Positions 27,701 to 41,140 of a stretch of DNA of 64,000 nucleotides are shown here, in pieces (the stretch's first letter is position 1; every line of letters begins with the position of its first letter). Source of the stretch: Diphasiastrum complanatum (taxonomy: Eukaryota; Streptophyta; Lycopodiopsida; Lycopodiales; Lycopodiaceae); contig CM055095.1 of assembly GCA_029204225.1 (NCBI GenBank), positions 30,939,538-31,003,537 of the forward strand, read 5' to 3'. Under the pieces are notes generated by a model. That model saw nothing but the letters and a program-made list of their open reading frames with translations, was not told the DNA's origin and did no database searches. Both the position numbers and the translations under genes were made by a program.

Positions 27701-30700
27701 TTCCCTTTTCTTGAAGAAATGCACTGAACGTATTCTTAATGTATTCCCCTCCTCGATCGGTGAGTAGGGTCTTCAAAGAATGCCCAAACTGATTTTCCAC
27801 CATTGTTAGAAAATCTTTGAAACGTTGAAAAACTTTCGATTTAGCTTTCATAGGATAGATCCATGTAAAATAAGAAAAGTCATCAATAAAAGTCACAAAA
27901 TAGATGCACTTTCCAATGGATTCGGTCCTCATTGGACCACAGTTATGGACTCGACTCATTACATTCGCCACGTCCATTTACATTTACTTTACTTTATGCA
28001 TAAGCAGGCCTTGGGCCCTTTTTTATTCATTAGTGACACTTAGACTATATGGTTGGCCTTTGGCCTTATTATTCATTATTAGGCCATTTGGACATATTAC
28101 TGGAGAGTGGGGGCCTTCTTGGAGGGTGCACTATTTTCCCTCCCAGTTGGGCCCTAGCCACCGGAAGCTTCCTTTTAGGGCTTCCTCTTGGCTATAAGTA
28201 GGGAAACTGTGTCATTTGTTATTCAGCTGATGATATTGATCTCTCTCTTTAGTCTCCTTAATCTCTCTCTTTCCTGCTTTCTAGGGTTAAGTCTTGCTTA
28301 TGTGCTGCTTTCATAGCTTAAGTCTTGTTTATGTGATGCTTTCATAGCTTAGCTTTAGATCAGCTGTGGCTTTATTCGTAACTTGGTATCAGAGCACTTT
28401 CCTGATTGCTGAATTTTAGATCTGATTTTCCGCTTGGGTGCCCATTTTCCTTGCTGATTTTTCTCTCTTTGCTGAGGGCGTTCGTCTCTTTGCTTCAGCA
28501 ACATTCAGCACAGTTTGGAGGAGGACCAACTCCCATCATTTTCCTTGGCGGAGCTTTAGCAGATAGTTAGCGGAAGTACTTCCGCTAAATTTGGCGGCCG
28601 AAATTATTATTTTTTTTATTTTTTTATTTTTTTGGGCAGATTATTTTCGGCGCCCAAGTTTCAACCTTCCATCACCCATTTCCAGCTTGTTTGCAGGCCC
28701 TTCAGCGCCCAATTCCCTCATCTCTTTCGTCCGTTCCTCCTTCCATTTTCAGCCCTCTTTTCACTTTTTTTTGGCAGGCTGTCCAGCCACTTCATACCTG
28801 TCACTTTCGTCCGTTTTTGTCTCCATTTGCAGCCATTTTTCACACCTTGTTTGCAGGCTGTCCATCGCCCATCCTCAACCAGATTTCACAAAATTCCGAC
28901 TTCGTTTGATATTCCAGTTTGTCACTTGCCTCCTAGCTGTCCAGCGCATTTTCACAGCCTTCATTTTCACTTCTTTTCATTTGCTGATTGCTGTCCTTTC
29001 TTAGTTGTGATAATAGTGGTTTTAATAGACTAATTTGGGGTGACGACAAGAGTCCGCTCTCTCAAGTTTTCGTCTATTCCTTCCACTATCATTATGGCAC
29101 ATTCACCTACCCCGAGTGAGACTACTCAAGAAACCTTATCTGATCAGTTTCGTCGCATGGATGAGACCCTTTCTGGCCTCGTTCTTCGCTTCGATACCGT
29201 TATGACCGGCTTTGCTACTATGCAGTCACAGATTGATCCTTTATAGCCTCATGGTCCTAGTAAAGCTCCTGTTTTTCCATCATTTGGGACTCCCCCTCCA
29301 TTTGGATTTCCATCTTCCTCTACTTGTCAGCCTGGTGGTGGACCAATCATTCCACCTAACCCATCTCCTGGTTTCTTTTCACGTCCCCCACTTCCTGAGC
29401 CACACTTTGCTCGAGACTTTCGTGATGGGGTACAACTTGCTACCTATTCCGGTTCCTCTGACGGGAACTTATTAGAGAATTGGTTTGCTAAGGTTGACAC
29501 ATATTTTCAGATCTACCCTAAGACTGATCCTTAGAAGATCCAGTTGGCTGCTTTACATTTAGATGGACGCGCCGCCACGTGGTGGCAAGTTTATAGAGCT
29601 GATCCTGATTGGGAAGGGCTCCATTTATGGCATACTTTTCGCCGTGACCTCCGTCATGCTATGATTGACCCTCAGTGGCTCGACCGCCAACATGATACAT
29701 TCCGTAGTCTCACTCAGACCAGTGATCTTGCTTCTTATACAGATCAGTTTATGGAGCTTTCTTATCTTTTCATAGATCTACAGCCCACTCAGCTTATTTC
29801 TCGTTACATTGCTGGGCTTCGTGGTGCTTTACGTTATGATGTTTCTTCCTTCCGTCCTCCCACACTTGTTGAGGCGATGTCTCTCGCCAGTACTTTACAG
29901 CATAAGTACTCTGACACTCTTCCTTCCCGCTTCTCCCGACCCCATCCTTCTGCTTCATCTTTTCCCGCTGCGTCCACCCCTACGCCTGCCCCTTCTGTTC
30001 CAGCTCTCTCCATTGTCCCTTCGTCTCTTCGTCCTCCGACTCCTCGACCTACTTTTGTCCGACGTTACACGTCTGTAGATTTCGCTGACCTTCAGCAGCA
30101 GCGTCTTTGCTTTCGTTGTAAGAGTCCTGACCATTTTGCCCGTGATTGCCGTCAGCCTCTCTCTACTACTACTGCTGTTTTTTACCATGAGGGCACTACT
30201 CCAGATGATTCCAATATCTACATTCATATTTCTGATGAGCCTGACCTATCCTTTGAGCCTTCCACTAATCTACTTCCTGCTACTTGCCATGCTTAGCTTG
30301 CCTATGCTACTTGGACAGGGCGTCCTGGTCCTCGCTCCATTCGGTTACGTGTACGTATTATAGGTCGTGAGTATATTGCTTTAATTGATACTGGCAGCAC
30401 TCATTCTTTTATTAGCAGTTATATCACTCGTCAGATACGTGCTTCACCTATTCCTGCTTCACAGCCTCTCACAGTTGAGGTTGCCAGTTCCCATTCTTTT
30501 CCTAGTTCTCAGATGTTTCAGCGTTTACCATACGGCATTGGAGATTTTTCTGGATAGGCAGATCTTTACATTATTCCTATGGAGCGTTATGATCTTATCC
30601 TTGGTGCTGATTGGTTTGCATCTCTTGGAGCCGTTACACTGGACTTGACACAACAAACATTGACATTTGTACTTGATGCAGTTACACACTCACTTGTTGG

Positions 30701-33700
30701 CATTGATTCTCAAGGAGACTTCCAGTTGGTTACCGGGAAGCAGTTTATGCGTAGCCTGCCAAAGGCTGACGATGTAGCTCTTCTTTCCATTCAGAGTACA
30801 TCAGTTGCTGCTTCACTTTCACCATAGGTGGGTCCTCTTCCTCAGGTTGATGCTGCTTCAAATTTATACGTTGTTGTTGTGTGCCTTGCGCCTATATGCC
30901 TTGATTCACAGATATCGTATTCAGTGGTCATTCCTGGTTTCATTGATATTGAGGCCGTATACCTTGGTGGTATTTCTACTATTGCTTTTGCGCATACTTC
31001 AGATTGCCCTCCTAGTTCGGTGGTTGGTGCAGTATCTTCTCCATTGGTCTCTATATCTCCATCTCTTGAGTCTGTTATGGCAGATGTTCCTGCTGATTTC
31101 TATGGGGTTCTTCATGGGTCCACGTTTGATGGTTCCCTAGCTATTGGTGATCAGGTTGTATCTTCTTTCGCTTTACTCCATGGATCTCTGCTTGAGGTTT
31201 GTGATCTGCCTCATGATATTTCTACGGTTCCTGACATGATTCATGCGCCTTTGGCCCTTACTGTTACACATTTTTCATCCGAGGATATGTGCCAGATGGT
31301 CACTATTACTTATCTAGGGTATTTATATGCTGGGATCTTTCTAGATGAGTACACGAACATCCTTCCGTCTCCTGGTGTTTCTACATATAGGTTTGCTGCA
31401 GTCCATGCCGATGGTATACACTTTTGGGTTCATGCGACTGATTCCTTTATACCTCTTGGTATTTGGCATTCCTGGTTATTACGTATCACTTGGAATTTAT
31501 TTGGACCTATTGCTTACACTACTGCTTCATTTTCAGCTATGGATATATGCCATTCTTGGTTATTACATATAGCTTGGTTTTCATTTGGACCTGTTGATTG
31601 GTGCTGGTTTTTCCATATTACTGATCGCCTATGGTGCGGATATCTCTATGATTATGCATGTGGCTCTCTATCTGTTCCTTGGATTATTGCTCATTGTCAG
31701 GATTGGCATATCCTGATGGCTTGGGTTATTGCCTCCGTTCCAGCTACTGTTTGTCTGGGTGATCTTCAGGTTCCCTGTCATTTCAGGTTGCTGCATATCG
31801 CTTGGTCTCCAATGCTGAGTTTCCACTTTGTTCTGGTGTTCCGAGACCATCAGGGTACCTTGAGAGAATTCCTTCTCCTCTCTTGGATAGTTTTTGGGGA
31901 TGTTGTCGCCATATACTTCAGTGTTGCTCATATGTGCTTTGATACTCATTCCCAGCTACACGTGGATATTGCTCCGATGCTTGCTACTGATGTTGCGGAT
32001 CCTGTTCCTCGTTCCAGTGCATTTCTTCTATTCCGCACTTGTGCGCCTGGTGTGTACTTTGGAATTACACTTGCGGCCAGTTCCGATGGGTCATCCGATT
32101 CTCCATCCGTTTTTGGTGTATCCTATGATGGATTGTTCTACCTTCTCGGGCTTTTTGGATACCTTGGTGCTCGAGAGCTTCTTACCCGGGCCAGTTCTCA
32201 TTTACAGCATGTTCAGCAGCGTTATTAGACCTCAGTTGATCATCACCGCCGCCATGTTGAGTTTCAGCTTGGAGATATGGTTTATCTACGCCTACGGTTT
32301 GCACGTCATCATTTTGTCCAGGGCCATGCTTCTACTGAGAAGCTTGCACCACGTTATTATGGGCCTTATCGCATTTTGGAGGTTCTTAGTCTAGTTACAT
32401 ATCGCTTATAGCTTCCTGCTTCCACACGCGCCTGCGATGTATTCCATGTCAGTTTATTACGTGCTGCTATTGAGGATGACGCTCCTTGTGATGCTGAGTT
32501 TCCTACTGCTCCAGAGTTATTTCCATTTTTACTTGCTGCTATATTACAGGTTCGTCTATACCATAGTCGACGCCGCCGGCAAATTCGGTTTTTGGTCCAG
32601 TGGGATGTCCGTCCTATTGAGGAGGCCACATGGGAGCCTATTGATGTCTTTTATCATACACCATCACTTGCGGATCAGGCTCGTGCTCTTGCTGCATTTG
32701 TTGATTCCTCTACATCAGATGTTCCTCTAGCTGTTGATGCACCAGGGCTTGCTGCTACTTGATCTAGTTTCTTTTCGGCAGTTGGGTCTTTTTCTTTTGT
32801 GTCAGGGAGAGTTATGGACTCGGCTAATTACATTCGCCGCGTCCATTTACATTTACTTTACTTTATGCATAAGCAGGCCTTGGGCCTTTTTTTATTCATT
32901 AGTGACACTTAGACTATATGGTTGGCCTTTGGCCTTATTATTCATTATTAGGCCATTTGGGCATATTACTGGAGAGTGGCCTTTTTGGAGGGCACTATTT
33001 TCCCTCCCAGTTGGGCCCTAGCCACCGGAAGCTTCCTTTTAGGGCTTCCTCTTGGCTATAAGTAGGGAAACTGTGTCATTTGTTATTCAACTGATGATAT
33101 TGATCTCTCTCTTTAGTCTCCTTAATCTCTCTCTTTCCTGCTTTCTAGGGTTAAGTCTTGCTTATGTGCTGCTTTCATAGCTTAAGTCTTGCTTATGTGA
33201 TGCTTTCATAGCTTAGCTTTAGATCAGCTGTGGCTTTATTCGTAACTACCACAAACATCACTATGAACCAAATCAAATTTATCAAAAACCCTTATAGTTC
33301 CATCAATTGGAAAAGGTTTCCTTTGAAACTTTTCAACCTGAATTCTTCATAGATGTAGAAGTACTAGTAGAAGCAATATTAGACACAAAAGCATAGTCTT
33401 GGTGGTGAAGAGATCACCACTAGCTTCAAGCTCTTGCTCCAAAGTAGCAAGTGAAGCACTAGTATCAATTCCTTTACTCTTTTCTTTCGCAAGCTTCTTC
33501 TTACAATCCTTGATGAAGTGCCCATACTTCTTGCAATAATGGCCTTTCCCTTTCTTCTTTTGAGTGTTGACATCTTGACCTCCATTGGGCTTTTGCTCAT
33601 CCTTGGAAGGAGGCTTCCCCTTTCCTTTTGACTAGCCTTTGCCCTTGCCTTTCGTGAAGAAAGCTTGATCTTGTTGAGTGTCACCCGCAAAGTTTTGCCT

Positions 33701-36700
33701 CGTTTGCTCCTCTTGAAGAAGCAGCCCAACAAGTTCATCAAAGGAGAGTCGTTGTCCCCTAAGAGAGATACTCAAAGATGAAACAAATAGAAGATAAGAT
33801 GAAGGTAATGAGTTGAGAGTAATGGAAACAAACTGAGCATCCTCAATTATCTCATCAATATTGAGAAGCTCCTCACGAAGATCCTTGATCTTCGTCAAGT
33901 GATTGGTCACTTGATCCCCTTCTTGCATCTTCAACAAAGAAAGTTGATTTCTGAGATACACCACTCTTGCTGGATTTTTGACTCTATACATAGTATAAAG
34001 TGTATCCCACGCACTTTTAGATGTCTTACAAGAACTAATATGAGGTAAGATAGATCTTTTCACAGCAAGAGCAACCAGAGAATGTGCTTGTGCATCCCTT
34101 CTATCCCACTTCTTTTGTTCTTCCGAAGATGGAGAAGATGATGTTGATGATGATGATCCACGAGGTGTAGGAGGTGCCAAAGACGGAGGCCGTTCCTCAT
34201 CACCATTGACCAAATCCCACAGCCCTTTCGCTATGAGAAGATTCTTCATCATGTAACTAGGAGTAGTTTGTGCCATCCAATCGATCTTCATTAAACAAAG
34301 AACCGATAGCTTCTGATTCTTTAGCCATTACCTCCAACAAAATTTCAGCTTGTAGTAGATAGGAAAGAGAGCCTTTCCACAACCAAAATCTACTCAAAAA
34401 GTTTGCAGCAAACAAAGAGCTGAAAGTAGGAGCACAAGATGTCTTTCAATCTGCAACCAAAGTGCTCAAAAGATAATGGAAAGATGGTTGTCTTTTTGCA
34501 CCAAAAAAATCAGCTTCTTGAAAATTAGGTTAGCTTCGATTGAAGCCTACACCGAAACCCAATTAGGAAGCCAAATAGTGTGATCAACACACACTCCAAT
34601 AGGGCTGTTGAAAGCGCCCTACTGCTTGCTGAGAATCTGCAAATTTCCAGCCACAAGTTGACCTAACCCTGAATAGGGTTTGCTGAATTTTGGGCGCCCT
34701 TCTACACAAATGCAAACCTGAAAACAAAAGCAGCAAGATAAGGAGACACCACAACCAAAAATCAGTAGCAGATTTTTGGGCGCCCTCCTCCAAACAAAAC
34801 TTGCTGAAAACTGGTTGCATAAAAATCAGATTTGAGATTTTGATTTTTGGGTGCCACAAATTACTCCTCCAAGATCTCTATTGGGCGCCCTCCTTCAACC
34901 TGAAAAGAGAGACAAAATCTGATCCAAACTCCACTTGGAAAGATTTGCAGGATGCTGAAATTTCACAACAAAAAGCAGAGAAGCTCCTCTTCTGGTAGGG
35001 CGCCAACAAACAAGCTTGCTGCAGATCCGGTAGCTTTGATACCATGTAGGAAAGCAAGAGCCAAGTCACCAAGATCTAGTTATCAATCAATCTCCACAGA
35101 AAACAAGAGAGGAGGCTGGGCGCCCAACTCTAAGAGAGAGAGGGAGAAAACAGCAACAAGGGCAAATGGAGAGCAATGCTTAGCCAAACTGTTCAAAATG
35201 GAATACACAATGAGCAGCTAAGTACTCTACTTGGATGTGGCCAAATGCCACCAAACCCTAAGGTTAACCACTTACTAAATGTAGGGCACCCCCAAAAGTC
35301 AAGATAGGGCCCCTAAACAAAATTAGACCCCTGAGGACCCACGAGTTAGTACATGACCAAAATTGGGTCCAACTGAACTTAAGACAAACTTAAGATGGCC
35401 TAAATAACTAAATACCCATGGTTACACAAATCTCGACCTTTTGGGTCAAAGTAACCTATGGATCAACTTCAGCATAGTCATTTATTTCTAACAGTACAAT
35501 TATTGGAAAGCCAATGATATTGCTTTGCCCTAGTGTACTAATCATATTGCCAGATACTATGAACACTGTGCAATTGCCAATGATGCTGCCAAATACTATG
35601 CACATTTTTGCCCAATACTATTAACTATATGGGCTCTATTTTTGCCAGATACTATGCACACAATACAATTGTTGGAAAGCTAGTGGTATTACCCTAGTTT
35701 ACTATGCACACGGTACAATTGCTGGAAAGCATTGCCAGATACTATGAACACTGTGCAATTGCAATGATGCTGCCAAATACTATGCGCATGTTACAATAGC
35801 CGGTGAAATTGCTAGAAAGCCGATGATATTGTCCTAGTTTACCTGTAATATTGGTAGGTACTATGCAGATTGTACAATTGCGAATGAAACTGGCATTCAT
35901 GAAGCTTGACCTGTATGACATTGTATAGTTGCTAGTGAAATTGCCGAAAAGCTTATGAAATTGCAGGGTTATAGGGACTTTAGATCCCTAGAAATTGTCA
36001 GTCCCCGAAAAGCCAATGAAATTAGTTTTTAGAAAACTGGAAAGCCAGTGAAATTGCCGGTGTTCCAGGAAAGCCGGTGTTCGGAAAATCCGACGAAGTA
36101 TAGGGAATGGAATTGACATCATTTTTTTGTTTTTTTTTTCTGTTTTGAGTGGTTCTTATTACTTAAATAGTTGCAATTTTTTTAAAACTTAATCTTTTAT
36201 GTTTTTATGTCAAAAAACAGCATTAAGTAAGTAATTTTTATTTTGTGAATTATACATACATACACGTGTATCATACTTGCAATGAATTGCAATTCTTTGC
36301 AGCGGATCGTAATATTTTTGTTTTATTTGCTCCTCCCTAAATTTTTTGCTTTTGTTAGAGAATAAATTGGAGTTATGCATTTGAAACCACTGGAAACCCA
36401 TCTAATCTGATGCCAGTTGGGTCAAGTTTACGGTGTATATTGTTCATTTCATATGAACGAGATCTCACGTAACTGCCCGGAATTGGACCTGAAATTACTG
36501 GAGACCATTTAATCTTAATCCTCTATGTTTTCTCTTTCTCCTGATATCGATATTGCATGTATTTGCAATTTTTTCTTTTGTTATGTTGCATCAGTACTCC
36601 AAATTTTCTCATGATTACCATTAAGTAGCTGAAAAGTAGTTTTTATTTATCTTGTATTTTGATGACAGAATTCGAAGTTTCTTCAGTTCGTGTCAAAGAT

Positions 36701-38798
36701 GAGCCGTGGCGAGCTTATAGTTGAAGATAACCATCTTAAGGCAAGTCCTGCACTTGGTGATAGCTGGGCCAATGAATATCATACACAGCATGCTTCCAAC
36801 CCTGAAGTTTGGGCTTCGGAATTTGCTGCAGGCGAGGTATGGCAGATCTGTGCTGTAGCATTGAAATAGTCATTAAGCCTTGGACATCATATCGATTGGC
36901 AAAGAGTTTTGTGATTATGTTTCTTAAAACTCAAAGGTTGGTACACAACGTCCTGTGTATGAGTCCGATGAAGGAATGTTGGATTTGTTGTGAAATTTAC
37001 ATCTTTTGTGCACAATGTTATTGTGCTGTGGGGAAGATTGTAGTTTTTCTATTTCCCTTGTCAATAATATAGTCCATGATACACAGCAGGTTAAACATGT
37101 TATACATCTAAGTCATGAACTATAAGTTTCAATCAATCTGATGTCACGAGATCAATGTTGGTTTTATTTCAAGCTTAGTAGAAGGTAAGAGTGTATGATG
37201 AAAGTATAATTTTTGTTTTCTGTCTACCTGATAAACTGATAAGACTTACGAACCCTCATGTATCCTTGTTGTAACACATGGTGCAGCGTGCACGTTATGG
37301 CAATACATGGGTGGATGAATTTGGAGGTGAAAGACAAGATGCCTCAGCAACTGAACAATGGGTCAGAGAGTTTTCTGCAGGAGATGGTACACGAGACTGG
37401 GCAGATGAATTCGGCGATCGGTTAGCAAAAGGCATGTTTGAAGAAGACTCATCTGCTGATGGATGGTTGGATTCTTACAACAAGTATGTTGTTTACTTGG
37501 CATGCTTCTAGCCTCACCTAACATCCATCGTGTAGCTCAAGTTATTGTGGAGGAATCATGAAAAATGTTCTTATTGTTAGAAGCATGCTACAAGAGAAAA
37601 TTTCTTTGAGTGTATGTCTTAAAATTCTTTTTGCAGGTTTGTTGAGGAACAGGTAAGAGGGGAGCAACAGTTGCCAGCTTCTTCAAAGTGGCTGTATGTA
37701 TTTGCTGATCAAAATCCATATGTTGGGCATCCAAATCCACTTAAAGAAGGTCAGGACCTTTTTCGAAGAGGACTTCTTAGTGAGGCAGTTTTGGCTTTGG
37801 AAGCAGAAGTGTTGAAGAATCCAGATAATGCTGAAGGATGGCGCCTATTGGGCATCACACATGCTGAAAATGACGATGATCGCCAGGTCAGATGGCCTTC
37901 AATTTTGCTTGTCCTAGCTAGTTTGTTGGGTGTGCTCACAATATTGTTGGGTTTGTGTGCTTATGGCCCAAGTTGATAATATTCACGAGGGTTCAACTTT
38001 GACATGTGCCTGTGAAGGGTTTTGGATCGATATGCTAGAAAACTAGTTATACAACATCAATGTGGGTCTCTTGATTAAGTTATTGATGCTGTGCATGAAA
38101 GTTGAATCTGCAGCATATTTATTGCTATTTTTGAAGGAATCTGTTGCATGCTGATGAGCTCTGATAGGCACTGTGGACCTCCTTTGAAGTCTGTGCTAGT
38201 TAAGACATTTGGTAGTTGCTAAGGTTCATTTATTAGTGTCATTTCTTCACTGCCATGCAGTAGCAGTGAGAATGTCCTGAAGGTCTACAATGAACAGAAA
38301 TCCTCAAGAGACTGATTTCATAACCTTACTCAGTGTTTTGCTAGCATTTCTCACAAACTTAGCCTTCTTATCATCTCTTAGTGATGGAAATACTGGTGAA
38401 CCACATAACTCTCCCACCTAACTCTCCGGCCTTTGTCTATCATGAACGCAAGGTATAAAAGCAGCGTCAATGGAACAAACTTTGGAATAGCTACTAGAGT
38501 CTGGACTAAAAGCACTTCAATATGAGACTTGAGAGGGATGATCTTTACTTTTCATGCGCGTGCAGTTTCTAAGGATGACACTCTTAAAAAATTTCTCATT
38601 CACCATAGTATCACAGTAATAGGTGCTAATTTTTCATCTGAACGTGGAGATTTTCTTGGAGTACTTTCCAAGATGGCTGACAGTCAGCTTCTTCCCAAAA
38701 ATGTACAGGCTATAGCCTCAATGGTGCGAGCAAGAGATGCAGATCCTGCTAATCTGGAAGTGTTATTGGCACTGGGTGTCAGCCATACAAACGGTCGG

Positions 38799-38850
<52 letters not shown>

Positions 38851-41072
38851 ACACACACACATTCAGTCACACAAAGTGGTTGTCTTCTTGCAAGTAACGT
38901 TGTAACCTCTAGGTGGGTCTTCTGTGCTCCCGACTAAAAACATTGGTCAAACCATATGGGCATAACTTCCATACCAGGTTTTTGTGGAAAACCATGGAAC
39001 GTTTTGTATCAGAATCTAGATCTTAGCTGTTCCAGGTAGCCCTTTCTTGGATAATCTCTCCCTTCATAAGAAAACAGATTGTTCTTTACTCTTGAAGGCT
39101 AGTGACCTTTATCTGTTCAATACCCATTGGCAGTCAAAGACATGAAATATGCATTTTGTTTTCTTCAATCCAATAAGTTTTGAATTATGTTCTCATGCTT
39201 TCTAAATGATTTACTTTTTCTAGGTAATCATTTAAGTTTTTAGGCAAAGTGTAAGTATGTCATCTTTGCAGCATTGAACTTCCCTTACCATTGAAGTTGA
39301 AAGGATACTTGTAGTGTCTAGTCCCCACCATATTCGTGAGTCGTCGTACATACACCAGAATGAGTTTCCTATACAGGTATATTGCTTCACATTCATAATA
39401 AACCAATACTAGTTTTTGTAGTATTTTTGAAGAGCCAATCTGTAAAGGACAACCAACAGGAACTTCAACACAAGAAATTTTTTGTCTTCATTGTGGTGTC
39501 TATTGTTGATGGGAATTGAGCAGGTGGTGATGCAGGGCGCTACATGAAATAAGAAATATATAATCACTGCTTTGAAAAGTTACAGTAAACTTTATTTACA
39601 GATTGGAATGTAATTAAGAGTTGACAATATGGATGAATTTCTTCTTATAGTAGCTCTTGTGATAGTATATGTTCAATTTGTTCTAATTGCTACCTACACC
39701 GGTCGTGATCTAGATGCCATTGCCTCTAGACAGGTTTAAGTGTGTCCTCTTGTCTTTACTTCATGTGCAAACTTTTCTGTTTTTGAAAGTTTATCCATTT
39801 TGATGTTGTTGTGAAGTTGTTGGCTGAGACTTGGAATAAACATTGTAGTTGCGCTTATATTGGGCGGACTGATATGACTGATATGCCATATGTTGCTTCT
39901 GCAGAGTTGGAGCAGGCAGAAGCATTGAAGTATCTGAGAGGGTGGTTACAGAATCACCCCTTGTATGGAAAGCTGGTTCCTCCAGTAACAATTGACCGCT
40001 TGAATCATTCAGAGGTAGTTTTACACTAGAACTTACTGACCTACAAAACTATTCCAATAAGAATAATATTGTTGTGACAATCGGCTATGGATGAACTGTG
40101 AAGATAGTTAATCAGCAAAATGTTGTAGTCTTGATGCTAAAAGTTCCATAGAAAATGAAATAGATCCATGCCTATGAGTTCATGCAAGAGTACTGTGCAA
40201 AAGAAGAGATAGAAAGAAAGAAAGATCTTTATTAATGTCCTTGAAATACCCTAAGGTAGATAGGACTAAGAAAAGGTACATGTCAAGTGTGCACATAGGA
40301 GCTTAAAGCTCAATCGTCTATAAAGAAAACGATAACTACAAATACAGTGCATAAAAATCTCTGGTCCAATCAAGATCCAATAGCCTGGAATAATATATCA
40401 TGATGTCCATCAGCATGGAAGAAATGGTGGATGGTATGCTGTGAAGGTGTCACTGGACGTGCCATGGACCCCGGTGTCGTCTCTGCTGCCGTATTGCTCT
40501 GGGCTGTGGCCTAATAGCTGTCTGTCTCTCTGGCCGTCGACACTGTCTCTGCTGCCTGTGTATGGAGTCTGGAATCTTGGCCTCTCCATCTGAATCATAG
40601 CATGTGGGTACCTCAGATCTCTGTCTTTGACAGGATATGCACTCATTGATGCTCAACTGTGTCAGGGGATGTGTATCAATATCTAATCTCCTCCTCCTCA
40701 AGTTTGCCATCTCTCGAATCATAAGTGCGACACATCTAGAATTCTCATAAGATATCAAGGTAGAAAGTGTGACTGGATGCTCCTTGAACAAGTAGTAGTA
40801 CCTCCCTCGAATCTCATAGTAGGTTGGGCACCTGAAGAGGAAATGTGATTCGTCCTCAATCTCATGCATAGCACACATGCTACAAAGCCGGTCCTCTCGT
40901 GGGGCGCCACTATATTTGCCGGTCTCAAGCTAGCTGATGTGAGGAGGCACAAAACTGACCTATCTCTTTCCGTAGTTTGTGTGATATGCTTCTCAATAAG
41001 TAACTAGGTAGTATGGGGCAGCCAGCTGGATCAAGGGATAGAAAGTGTGTGCGGTAAAACTCACTCTTGGTC

Positions 41073-41140
<68 letters not shown>

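Larger units (their letters stand above)
27941..33247 (+). mobile_element. Non-autonomous Gypsy-type element nested in the Copia integrase
   Basis: LTRs are 27941-28383 and 32810-33247, ending AGTTA...TAACT. The target duplication ACCAC is at 27936-27940 and 33248-33252. The Copia integrase reads continuously (HSDVCG|PMRTESIG) when the element is removed. Primer site TGGTATCAGAGC (28384-28395), leader, one long interrupted frame (29094-32762) and polypurine tract GTCAGGGAG (32801-32809) follow in order. By eye the LTRs differ by about eight substitutions and two short indels, fewer than the host Copia LTRs, which fits the nesting order. It lies in the sense orientation of PEX5. Confidence 0.94.
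25173..35493 (-). mobile_element. Copia LTR retrotransposon in PEX5 intron 6, split by a second element
   Basis: LTRs are 25173-25627 and 35045-35493 (TG...CA). The target duplication GTACA is at 25168-25172 and 35494-35498. The iMet-type primer site (TGGTATCAAAGC, minus, 35044-35033) adjoins the right LTR, which is therefore the 5' LTR. By eye the LTRs differ by about 14 substitutions and two short indels. Gene order on the minus strand is gag, integrase, RT, RNase H. The element itself is about 5.0 kb once the nested 5.3-kb insertion (27941-33247 plus duplication) is removed. It lies antisense to PEX5. Confidence 0.95.

Noticed and set aside
28591-29033. Overlapping open frames in the leader of the nested Gypsy-type element
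   Set aside because: Pyrimidine-rich composition keeps several frames open; there is no homology, and they precede the real gag start.
29244-32411. Programmed TAG readthrough as the normal expression mode of the polyprotein
   Set aside because: Seven sites without the known readthrough context make efficient expression implausible; CAG to TAG mutation is simpler. Kept only as an alternative to test.
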